Below are positions 10,541 to 20,531 of a stretch of DNA of 64,000 nt, piece by piece. The stretch is from Guillardia theta CCMP2712. Lineage: Eukaryota > Cryptophyceae > Pyrenomonadales > Geminigeraceae. The notes under the pieces are model-generated. The model was not told the DNA's origin. It was given only the letters and a program-made list of their open reading frames with translations, and did no database searches. Positions within the stretch are counted from its first letter, which is position 1, and every line of letters starts with the position of its first letter. The DNA lies in NCBI RefSeq assembly GCF_000315625.1, contig NW_005434669.1, forward strand, positions 1-64,000. The letters run 5' to 3'. The position numbers and the translations under genes are program-made.

Positions 10541-12000
10541 ATGGCAAGGAAGGTCGGGGTAGCAGGGCTGCTAGGGCTTCTGGTGGCGTCGGGAGGAAGT
10601 TGGGGAAGGACTGCAACAGAGGCTTCATCGTCACTTCATGCTCATGAAGCTCACCAGCACCTTCAACGATTGAGAGGGGGTGCCATGCAGACTGGAGATG
10701 CCGAGCGAATGCTCAAAAAGATGGACGCTGACTTTCACGCTCATGTCAAGGCGCTTGAGAACGAGGACAAAGAAGCCGCTGCCAAACTTAACGAGATTCA
10801 GAACAAGTTTGAGAAACGTATTGAAGAGATCGGGTTGAAAGGGCGATTGCGTGATCCTGGGAGGAAGCAGAAGATTGTTGACATAGGCGTTCCCGTTGAC
10901 GAAGAAATCTACGAGATGCTCTTGGAAGAACCGCCGATTTCACACACAAGACGAAACTATACCGACGAAGATCCTTTCATCCATCCTGATGAAAATGCAG
11001 AAAAGGAATTTCTTGCATATTTGGATAGGGCTGACGATTTGGGATCGCCTCCAAATGCTTGGATACGCCATCACCGATACCCCCGACTTTTCAGGTGTGA
11101 GAACAAGTTGGTTGCATGCCCATATGGAAATGTCGTCCTACCAATCAAGACAGCACTGCCATGGAAGACTAGAGCAACTCGTACCGGCAGGACTTTCTTG
11201 AAGATGAATTTCCGGCGAAATGTGGACAAGCAGCTTATCGCAGGAGATTCCGCTGTAAGTTCATGAACTCTTGCAAAAGCATGCAGAGAGTCATTGATAA
11301 TACATGATTAGGCTATTTTCTCTGCTGTCTTTACTCATGACATTATACAAGCTGCTGGACAGCAGGGCATACAGAACCTGTGGGGGTTATCAAAACCGAT
11401 TTCTGCAAATGCAGAGCATCTTGCTTCAAGTCTTTGCATGGTTCTAACTTGATTCTGCGCTCTTTTTCCTCCTTTCCTTACTCCATAAAATGAACCCCCT
11501 CCCTCCCTCCCTCCCTCCCTCCAAATTCATTTCGTTCTATTACGTTCAACCATTTTCTCCCTTACTCGGTTGGTTGATTGCCATTCACAGGGCTCTTCGC
11601 TGGTTGTCAGCTGGATCGCAATTGCAGCGCTTTCGTCGATTGGTGAATCATCAAGGTAGCTTGATTGTTCTCCCTCCACAACTAACTTCTCAATGTTTTA
11701 TAGCTTGTTGTGTGAAGCATCTGAAGTATCCGGATCAAATTGTTTCTGCGCATCAGCTTACTTTTTCATACAGGCGGCATACTCTGCTCTTCACAAAGCC
11801 ATAATCAGTGCTCCGCTTGGTCTACTCCTATTCCTTTTCTGCAGTGGGAATCACGTGGACCCGAATTATCTTACATTGGTGACATTCGAGTTTCAGTTCT
11901 TGTAAGAAGACTCACCCTGTCGCAACCAGGAAACAGTCCTGGTTCCTTTGTATCTTTCTGCTTGGAGATATTTCTTGTCTGCTCGACTCAACAATGATAT
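10541..12000 (+). CDS. secretory-pathway membrane protein with LRGG motif
   Basis: ATG at 10541 opens a clear signal peptide (VGVAGLLGLLVASGGSW) followed by a short Ser/His-rich stretch and RLRGGA at about residues 44-49. Then come a helical charged region and a conserved-looking segment (PPNAWIRHHRYPRLFRCENK). Exon 1 ends at gct/gtaagt (11254); exon 2 is 11312-11440 (AIFSAVFTHDIIQAAGQQG); exon 3 is 11591-11655 with a membrane segment (SLVVSWIAIAALSSIG); a fourth near 11690-11820 carries another (ISAPLGLLLFLFC). The 3' end is uncertain. Signal peptide plus basic/Ser-rich stretch suggests the complex plastid or its surrounding compartment (inference). Family unknown. Confidence 0.6.
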
Positions 12001-12266
12001 TTAGATCGAGAAGGTCTTGAGGCAACCGAAGAGCATGTAATGTATTTAGAACCCATTGAATTTTCATTATTTTCATTTCAGTGCCGTAGGGTCATCTAGT
12101 TTCAAAAACTGCATTTGAGAGTGTGAAACATGATTCTTGTTCACGATGCATACCTCCACCTTGATTTATTACGCAAATCAATATGCTCATCTTTGATTTA
12201 AGAATATCTATGGCATCGATTTCACGCAACTCATCGGTAGAACTTCGAAAATGAGAAAGGGCTCTT

Positions 12267-13865
12267 TCAAGCTGCATACTGCCAGATCTTGATGACCATT
12301 TGGCTCTCTTGATTGCAAACAGGGCAGCGGTTGGAGAATTGAGTACTGCACTCAAGACAGACGCATTGATGACCACATGGAATGTAAGCGTGCGATGCAA
12401 ATGAATTCATGCAAATCACACATCCATTGCTGGGATCTTCGACCGATTGGCTTGATTCGGTCTTTTCGTCGTTTTCTTGCGACTCTTGCATCTCTGCTTG
12501 ATCTTTGGTCTTGTTGGTCTGGCCGAGATTTCCCGAACCCCCGCCACTCTTGTTGTCTGTTTTCAACTCATTGGTATCTGCATTTACATTGTCCTTCCTT
12601 TTCTGGCCTTTGCCTTTCTTAACATTCTCTTTACTTTGTGCTGATCTTCCTTCGATGCTTGCAACAATCCTTTCAATTTCATCTTTCTCGAAACTGTTGA
12701 CAGAGGATGTTTGCTTTTTGCTATTTGGGTTCAGGCGGGATCTTTCTTCAGATTTTTTCCCCAATGACTTGCTTGTATTATCAAACCCGCCCCTCCCAGT
12801 TGCAGAGAATTTGTCATCAGTGACATGCAAGCTCATGATCGTAAGGAAGGATCTTGCTTGGTTCTGAACTTGCACGGAATGAGGATTCTCATCGAGGAGC
12901 CTTCTGACTATCTCAATAGCTCCGGCTGATTTCAATTTCGAAGCAAGTGATTTGGAGGCCGCAATACTGGTAATGGCGTTTAAAGCGTATTCGATCATAC
13001 CAGGTTTCTTACACTCATCCAGCAATTCAACCAAATGCTCAACGGCTCTCTTTTGACCAAACACATCTTCAAATTCGACGCTCAGTCTGCATTTATCGAT
13101 AATTTGACAAACTCCAGCTTGTATCTTCTGGCTGCTCGGGAATCTTTTCATGGCTTGAGCTATCACATCCATGTCTGCCTCCTTCACGATGGTTTCGATA
13201 AATTCACCCTGGCTGATTCTCGCCAGTAGAGTGACGATGGCTGCCTGAACCTCCTCATCGTGGCAGGTAGATTTCATGACATCCACTACCCCTCTGAGAA
13301 TACCCTTGTCAATTATGGCCTTGATCACTCCATCAACTTCAGTAATGGCTGCTACGAAATAAATGGCAAAATAAAGGAAATCAGCACACTGCCGGTGTTT
13401 CCGCATCGAGTGATTCACGATGTCAAGTATTTCAGGTCTTGCACAAGCCTTTTCTTGCCCATTTATGGCAAACTCTGTGAGAAATTCCATGCCGAGTTGC
13501 TGCAGCATTAGAATTTCTTGGTGCGACTTCATCATGATTATGAGCAGGTCAATTACTCCTGATTGAATCTGTTTGATTCTTTGAGAAGTATGCCCTGCAA
13601 GATACTTCAAGTCCCAGAGTGCGGAAAATTGTATGTGAGTGACATTAGGATAATTCTTGAGAGCAGCGATCAACATTTCGATGCCACCATGCTTCAATAC
13701 AACATGATGGACATCACGCCTTTCCCAAAGATCCGAAATGTAAACACAAGCTTTCTCTTGAACTTCCTTGTCATATGGCTTTGCTTTCATTTCCAATAGT
13801 TTCTCTTCAATCTCGCCTTCCGAATAGCATGCCTTTTTGGATTTGACCAAAAACCCTGACCGCAT
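12267..13865 (-). CDS. armadillo-like repeat protein with C-terminal RING finger (putative E3 ubiquitin ligase)
   Basis: Intronless frame of about 530 residues from the ATG at 13865; the frame stays open to 13928 but without another ATG. Residues ~20-350 are alpha-helical repeats of armadillo/HEAT type, each with a GGIEMLIAAL or SGVIDLLIIMM type core. A Ser/Lys/Gln-rich low-complexity linker follows (SKENVKKGKGQKRKDN). The last ~50 residues form a C3HC4 RING: CVIC, then PCGH, CLEC and CPVC, as in IAP/MGRN-type E3 ligases. Known family role: ubiquitin transfer with the armadillo part binding substrate; the target cannot be inferred. The stop is 266 bp from the convergent gene. Confidence 0.85.
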   Translation of the reverse strand: MRSGFLVKSKKACYSEGEIEEKLLEMKAKPYDKEVQEKACVYISDLWERRDVHHVVLKHGGIEMLIAALKNYPNVTHIQFSALWDLKYLAGHTSQRIKQIQSGVIDLLIIMMKSHQEILMLQQLGMEFLTEFAINGQEKACARPEILDIVNHSMRKHRQCADFLYFAIYFVAAITEVDGVIKAIIDKGILRGVVDVMKSTCHDEEVQAAIVTLLARISQGEFIETIVKEADMDVIAQAMKRFPSSQKIQAGVCQIIDKCRLSVEFEDVFGQKRAVEHLVELLDECKKPGMIEYALNAITSIAASKSLASKLKSAGAIEIVRRLLDENPHSVQVQNQARSFLTIMSLHVTDDKFSATGRGGFDNTSKSLGKKSEERSRLNPNSKKQTSSVNSFEKDEIERIVASIEGRSAQSKENVKKGKGQKRKDNVNADTNELKTDNKSGGGSGNLGQTNKTKDQAEMQESQENDEKTESSQSVEDPSNGCVICMNSFASHAYIPCGHQCVCLECSTQFSNRCPVCNQESQMVIKIWQYAA

Positions 13866-13972
13866 TTTTGCCGTGCCAAGTTGAGGTCGAAGAGCAGAAG
13901 TATCTTTTTTGGGGCTGTGTGGGATCAATAAAGATGAGCTTGCGTGATCAAATAATGTGAGCTCTGATGCTT

Positions 13973-14038
13973 CTATGCTCTCAAGATCTCTTCGCTGCTA
14001 TGCTCTCAAGATCTCTTCGCTGCTATGCTCTCAAGATC
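13973..14038. repeat. 25-bp tandem repeat, 2.6 copies
   Basis: Copies of ctatgctctcaagatctctt plus cgctg in tandem just upstream of the ARM-RING gene; the last copy is partial. Confidence 0.85.
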
Positions 14039-14861
14039 CTCTCAAGATGTCTTGGTTATGCTTCGCTTATCAACACGCTTCCTGCCCCTCCCGGGCCCTG
14101 CTTGGTTCCCGCCAAAATTTTCGAAGCTCCGAGAATCCTCGGATTTATGGCCCTTCAACTTGGCAGTGACAGGCAACCCCGGCCCCGGGCCCCGGGCCCT
14201 GAGGCGGCGCCGCCCAGTACTATGGTAGTACCACATGAAGCCCGGTGCCGCCTACCCGGCCCTAGAGTTCACGGTTACTGCCAGGCTGTATACTTGAATT
14301 GACTAGTGCGGGGACAGCAGTCGGCAGGATTAGGTTTGGTTCTCGCTGTCTTTTCTCTTGATTCTCGCCGTTTGGCCTGTGCGACAGTAGTGTCATCAGG
14401 GTCAAGCCTCCTCGCCTCTCCTGATTGTCCTCGTACTGCTTTTTGCCGGGCCGGCCCGGCCCGGCCCGTGGCTCAGGCACTGAGCCTGAGACTCGCCTTC
14501 GGCGACCTTAAGAACTCTTGCGGCCGGGCGGCCTTCGAGTCACGGCCGGGGAGTTTGACTGGCAGAAGTGTAAAGTACCCACCCCCTGCATTAAATCCAT
14601 TGTTCGTGTACCCCACCCCCTGAAAGGAGTCCGAAACAGAGACAACCCTCCAGAACAGCAGCGGCCACCCGTCCCAATGTAGACCAGAAATACATAAAAT
14701 GGACCCGAATTTACGACCCCACCCACTCCCTCAGCGTGCTCCTTTATTGCTATGGGAGCGATGATATGCACAGGTGGGACATGCGGGAAAGACGAGACGC
14801 CATGGTCCTGTAAGAAGATCAGGAAGTAAATCAACTACAAAGAGAGGTTAACCCACAAGGG
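14039..14861. repeat. GC-rich noncoding island A
   Basis: Strongly GC-rich, with runs such as ggccggcccggcccggcccg, an inverted repeat GTACTA-TGG-TAGTAC at 14217-14231, and a module at 14393-14436 (cagggtcaagcc, then ctcgcctctcctgat, then gtcctcgtac) that recurs at 33408-33457. It is flanked on the right by two G-rich units (minus-strand ggggtgggtac at about 14575 and 14610). The ORFs here look like chance products of base composition. Confidence 0.65.
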
Positions 14862-17800
14862 ATGGAGTCTCAACCTCATCCTTTCACTGATGAATTCCAG
14901 GGCGACAATCGGATGTCTACAGCATTGGAAGAGCAGAAAGAGTATTTCATTCATTACGTCAGACGATTTGCCCTTCAGCCTGGTGATTTTCTAGAGCGAC
15001 AGATTCTAGAAGCATCGGCAAGATTCTCTGTCTACAATCTTTTGCGAAAAAGCCAATTTCATCATCATTGAGATCAGCCCCCCAGCTACTTTTGCTGTGG
15101 GCGACTATGATAGCTCTTAGCCCGAACCGTTTTCTCTTTGATTCAACTCTCTGGGACTCAAATTCCGTCACTCTGCATTCTCGTTTCGCCAGATTTTCAG
15201 TGCTAATGATGCGCAACGGATCAGCAGGACAAGATGTAGGCTTCGCGGGGGAGGCTGGACTTTTAATGAATGGATGCTACCTTGAGCCTGCGAGCTCTCG
15301 TCGCACGGGGGACCGAATCGTGAATGAGTATGAGCAGCCTGTTGCCTTCAACGGGTGGTTCTTGAGGAACGGATATGACTCACCAGTCACCGACATGTCT
15401 TTGGTGATTCTCGAAATATCGGAAGATGGCGAGAAGTGGAAGAATTTAGCAGTGAGCAAACCATATTGCTCTTTGATCAGAGACTCCTTGGAGTTGAATT
15501 ACGAAGGGATAGAGATGCCGACTACGCGAGGTGGCGAGGTTGTCTTTGATTTTACATCATCATGGTGTATGACACCAACCATCTTGGTTTCTGTTGCGCG
15601 GCTGATTGAAGTGTTTTCTCTAATGCTGGGCTTCCTTTTTGTATGGCATGGCAGTGATGATTTAATGCTGGTGAGTGTGATGCGTGTTTGACGCTGACTT
15701 CTGACAGCAACTGCGATTCTCAGATTTTGTGCACTGGATTCACCATTGCATCCCTGTTGTTGATCGGATCGGCCATCCTCTTTCGAATCGGCGGCGAGTG
15801 CTATGGCGTGCCCTTGACAGAAGGCTTGACGGTTCGATTTCAATTTTTCTGTCGAATTCAATGACCTGCGTTGCAGACCCTCCTTCTTTTCCCGACTCCA
15901 CTGATTTTTTCAGATATTTTTGGTTTTGAGTTTGGACTTATCTGGGCAGCGGTTAACCTGATCGACAAAGTGTCGAACGGCAATTCTCAGATTCTTTCTG
16001 AATGTTTTGTCGCTGCCGTGATGATCTCGGTGATTATGACCCAAATCTACGTTTCGCGAAAAGCTCGTTTCGACGTGAGACAGGATGAGCAACAGTTTGA
16101 TAAAGCATGGGACAGAATTTCGCGTAATGAACATGCTCATATATACTTGCAGAGCATTCAAAAAACCTTGTTGACAGTGCAACGAGAGTCCTATGAAATC
16201 TCACAGCGATTTCAAGCTGCAATGCAAAGTATAACTTCTACAAAACAGATTGATCTCGGAAAAGGGGCAGTCGTTGTCGAGCGAAATTCGCCAGCTTCGC
16301 TCAAGATGAAGAACAAACTGTTTCGTTCTACCTTCATCGACAGAGCCAAAGCTGAATATCAGGCATATTGCATCTCGAATTTGGATCAGCTCTACGCGCA
16401 AGCCATTCTTGTCTATCCCCTCTTCCTCCGCAAGGTGCAGCACATTGCTCACATCGCCGGCGGCTACTTTGCTGGGCGAGGAGAGGATGGAGCTGCCTCG
16501 TACATCTCATGGCGAGAGGCGGCAGGGAAGCCGGAGGAGGAGGCGAAGATCAAGTGGGCAGGGCTGAAGGGGTCGACAAGGGCGGTGGAGAAGATCGTGA
16601 GGTCGTACGGCGGGGACGTGAGCAAGCTGGTGGATGTGGTACGCGAGGCGATCGTGTTCGACAGCCTGCAGGACCTCAGCGTGGCAGTGCAGGCGATCAC
16701 GAGGGACAGCGAGATCCGGGTGATGCGCATCAAGAACCGCTTCGACGAGGCGTACGACGCGAGGGGGTCGGCGGGGTATCGGGACGTGGCGATCAATCTG
16801 TGCGTGGTAGGGGAGGAGAGCGGGAGGGTGGGGGTGTCGCGCCATGTCTGCGAGCTTCAATGCAAGTTGAGAGAGTTATCCATCATCGAAAGTTCTGATC
16901 AGCATTCACGATACTTGCACTATAAGAGTTGTTATTGTGACTTTCTTCGATCTCTCACTGCTGCGTTTCAGAGAAAGGTTGACATGTTTTTGAAGTCTAA
17001 GAAGCCGATTCGCGTCAAGGATATTGCTATTTCAACGCGACGAGTGTCTGATTATGCTTCAGACTTAGCAGATAAAGCACAAAATTCTTTCGACGACTTT
17101 ATCAAGTCATGCGATGGCTTCTCACGGCTCTTTCAGTTTTCGATGCTAAAGATTTCTTTGCCATGTAATATTCTTGATCGGGCTCTTGAGAACGGCTCGA
17201 ACGGTTTTCGCAATGCAAGCTGGACCAGCGTTTTGTTTTCTGCAACACCTGTAAGGGCTCTGCTATGGAAGTTTCAAACAATTTTCTTGTTTTCTCTCAT
17301 CGTATTTGGGCTCCTCGGTCTCTTTGTTCTGCACCGCCATGACAACGAGAGCATGAATCTTTTCTCAGCTCGAGCGGTCCTCTTCAGAACTGTAAAGACT
17401 CGCAATGGGACTGATGCAGCTTTGCTCACTAAGCCCTCGGTCTCTGACCTTGTTCTGTACAGATCTGGCTGTCGTGTCAACCAAACTTCAACCAAACTTT
17501 GGCTTAATGGAGCTGACGCTGTTTTGTATTCGAAAGAAGTGCTGGGGTTCAATGCCGTTCGCTTCAGGAATAATGAAGAGCAGGGCACCGAATGGGCTGA
17601 CGCGGTAATTTTTCAAATATACCGCATGGAGGAGGATTTCGATCCCAGGCAGCCATCAGTAGCCAAGAAGGATTGGACGTTGATTGCCACATCTTCGAGC
17701 CAGTTTCTCCATCTTCAGTGCGGAGAGGATGCTGTGAAGGGATCGAAAAACTTTTTGACGAGCCTTCAACGAGGATCGTTTTCCGAAGTCGATCTCCGAG

Positions 17801-19050
17801 CGACTTGGAACTTTAACTTGTTACAATATGGTTGTTACATCCCCATGATATTCGCGTTTCTTATCACAGCTCTTTCACGAATTTGCAATTTGATACGACT
17901 TTCTCAAGCTTTCTTTTGTTGTTCCATTGCGGGTCCTGGCGTTTCTGTTCTCGTGGTTATGCTGGGTCAGTGGGTGGAAGGAAGAGATTTGTTTTATGCG
18001 AATTTCGACACAATCATTCAGGGAATCTTGTGGATCATGCTGGGTTGTCTTGCTTGGTTCAGGCAAAAATGGTTCCTCTCATTCATCCCGGTCTTGTGGG
18101 GTACAGTCTTTGCGCTGTCAGGAGTCCACTCTGTTGTGATATGCGGACGACTGTCGTTTTACCTTCAACCAGACCCCTTCGCCTTCTTGTGCATCTACGC
18201 CTTGATCACACTCGCCAGATACGTGAGCAAATTCATTTCATTCAAGAAGATTGAAAAAGACCTCAAGGCATACGAAACAGAATGGAAATCTATAGTACAG
18301 ACTGATATCTCCGATCAACAAGAAATGCTGAAACGTGTGCAAGAGAATGTTAGAGAAACGATCGTTCGCCAACTTTTCGATGAAATTCACCAGACTGAAA
18401 GCGACCAGAACTTCGTTTCATCCAACCCACAAGTAAGCTTGACAATTCTGCCAACTCCGAACATCCAGCCAAGCCCAGTGAAATCCCTGGATCAGCTCTA
18501 CGCGCAAGCCATTCTTGTCTATCCCCTCTTCCTCCGCAAGGTGCAGCACATTGCTCACATCGCCGGCGGCTACTTTGCTGGGCGAGGAGAGGATGGAGCT
18601 GCCTCGTACATCTCATGGCGAGAGGCGGCAGGGAAGCCGGAGGAGGAGGCGAAGATCAAGTGGGCAGGGCTGAAGGGGTCGACAAGGGCGGTGGAGAAGA
18701 TCGTGAGGTCGTACGGCGGGGACGTGAGCAAGCTGGTGGATGTGGTACGCGAGGCGATCGTGTTCGACAGCCTGCAGGACCTCAGCGTGGCAGTGCAGGC
18801 GATCACGAGGGACAGCGAGATCCGGGTGATGCGCATCAAGAACCGCTTCGACGAGGCGTACGACGCGAGGGGGTCGGCTGGGTATCGGGACGTGGCGATC
18901 AATCTGTGCGTGGTAGGGGAGGAGAGCGGGAGGGTGGGGGTGTCGCGCCATGTCTGCGAGCTGCAGCTTGTCTTGCGCTCTTTCATGAAACTACGAAATG
19001 CGTCAGGGCACAAACGATATGTGAGCTTTCGTGACCTGCGAGGAGAATAG
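14862..19050 (+). CDS. large multi-pass membrane protein with two copies of a RelA/SpoT-like domain
   Basis: Four exons join in frame: 14862-15029, 15086-15670, 15724-15831 and 15877-19050, giving about 1344 residues. The N-terminal third has several membrane helices (LLLLWATMIAL; LIEVFSLMLGFLFVW; a TGFTIASLLLIGSAILF segment; CFVAAVMISVIM). Residues ~455-613 and ~1157-1315 are the same 158-residue domain, nearly identical in DNA. Its core (VVREAIVFDS, then IKNRFDEAYDARGSAGYRDV, then HVCELQ) resembles the nucleotidyltransferase fold of RelA/SpoT proteins (inference). The second copy has the full ending (GHKRYVSFRDLRGE); the first is cut at CELQ and runs into unrelated sequence. Between the copies lie a further block of membrane helices (FQTIFLFSLIVFGLLGLFVL and the 17850-18220 region) and a coiled linker. 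Confidence 0.7.
16382..16856 (+). repeat. 475-bp direct repeat, copy 1
   Basis: Matches 18488-18962 with a single difference seen (g at 16773 versus t at 18879, a silent Ala codon change). Visibly richer in GC than the flanking exon sequence. Confidence 0.97.
18488..18962 (+). repeat. 475-bp direct repeat, copy 2
   Basis: Second copy of the domain-coding segment, 2106 bp downstream of copy 1, continuing into the natural C-terminal end of the domain. Same reading frame as copy 1. Confidence 0.97.
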
Positions 19051-19708
19051 AAGAGAAATAGACCTTGACTGATAGGGGAGATACCCAACAGCTCTTACTG
19101 TGTAGTAGAAGTAAACTCTCTACACTTTCATGCAGGTCTCGAGTCGATCAAACTCTTCACATCTCATCAGTTATAATTCTCATTGTCTTGGCAGCGTGGT
19201 CGCGTCCGCCTCGTTACAGATGGAAACCGTAACAGCCGTTTTTAATGCCTGGGGCTCCGAGGCAGGGACGGCAGCGACGAGGAGAATGACAGGGGGAGGG
19301 CAGCGACGAGGAGAGGGAGAGAGGGAGGGAGGGAGAGGGAGGGCAGCGACGAGGAGAATGACGGGGGGAGGGCAGCGACGAGGAGAGAGAGAGAGAGGAA
19401 GGGCAGCGACGTGGAGATGCTGTAGGATTGATAGCATGCTGGGTGAGAGAAGAAGACAACAGGGGAGGGTGATGCAGGAGTACAGCACCTAGGCTCAACA
19501 CGAGAGGTATCTGCTCAGTTTCACCGCTTTACACAGCTTTGTAATGATGATTGAGGAGATGGGTTTCGTTTTCATTCGAGAGCTTGTGAAGAAAGAGAAT
19601 AGCAGGACCATTCTTGTGACTCTGAATCTCACTTCAACAATTGGCTCTGATCGAAACCTGCATAGGTTTACTCACTCATCTAAAGCTTCGAGTGGAAGAT
19701 TACTGGTA
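19051..19708. other. intergenic, with GA-rich imperfect repeats
   Basis: 19260-19415 carries repeated ggagggcagcgacgaggaga units mixed with gagaga runs. No supported gene; ORFs here are low-complexity on both strands. Confidence 0.6.
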
Positions 19709-20308
19709 ATGGGCGAATCTCAGAAGGAAATCAAGTTTGATGAGGTACGTTCAGTGTAATTCTTGATTACTGAATGACAAACGTGCAGGTTGCTTTGAAT
19801 CTTATAAGGGCAGAAACTATCCGGAAAGAGCGCAAGAATGCACGCCTAAACGAGACTTTTCGTCTTAATCCCAAGAATCTTGTCAATAGTATGGTCACTG
19901 GAAAGCCGAATGAAGACCTGCAGAGGTTTGGTGAAGCATCAGGAGCGTCGCACGACATCATGGGTCTGTTTGCCCTACATGTTCATTTCTGAGTCGCTTT
20001 CTCGTAGAGGAGTTGGACAAGACAATCAAAGAGACTCGCAAGGTTCCGACGGAGAAGTATGCTGCTCCCATCACAAGCAGCCATGAAATTGGATGGTTTA
20101 GCACGCCTCTGGTTCTCCAAGAAAACAAGATTCCGGTGACTGACGGACAGCGGCAGATGAAGCAACGAATCTCAGTTGGGCTCAAGAGCAACGAAATAAC
20201 AAGCTACGCAGCTTGTGAGTTGTGCGAGTGTTTCTGCTTTTCCCTGACTTCATCACAGTGTACACTGCGGCCATGGGGAGAAACCCGTTCGCAGCGCGCG
20301 ACAAATAA
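19709..20308 (+). CDS. CFAP144: cilia- and flagella-associated protein 144 (FAM183 family)
   Basis: Four exons: 19709-19744, 19789-19963, 20008-20214 and 20259-20308, all with GT-AG introns of 44 nt and in-phase joins, giving about 155 residues. Family hallmarks: an N-terminal ETIRKE helix (ALNLIRAETIRKERKNARL), NPKNLVNSMVTGKP, the conserved HEIGWFSTPLV block matching the family's EIGWDSxPL, and a C-terminal GRNPF. Known role: a microtubule inner protein of the ciliary axoneme. The ATG at 19709 gives MGESQKEIKFDE, in line with the short N-terminus of the family; an upstream in-frame extension exists but is not needed. Confidence 0.85.
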
Positions 20309-20531
20309 GATTCGCTATTCGTTTATCAATTCGGAACGCCGTTAGGAAAGTAGATAACAAGCGACTAACAAACAGTTTCATAATACAATTTCTAAGCTAA
20401 ATCCCAGATGCAAATCCAGGAGTTTAAAGTGAGGCTTCAAGACAAGCCCAAGAGCCTAGCTCTTGTCAAAGCATCAAGTACAAGACGATACCCCCCCCTC
20501 TTCCCCCCCCCTTTCAAGGAGACAACAACAA

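Noticed and set aside
14042-14834. Several 60-110 codon ORFs in island A
   Set aside because: GC-rich DNA lacks stop codons by chance; no splice or domain support. Similar ORFs in islands B, C and D rejected likewise.
16368-16898. ORFs in other frames over both copies of the 475-bp repeat
   Set aside because: The same shadow ORFs occur at both copies because the DNA is duplicated; the sense frame is the one with conserved motifs.
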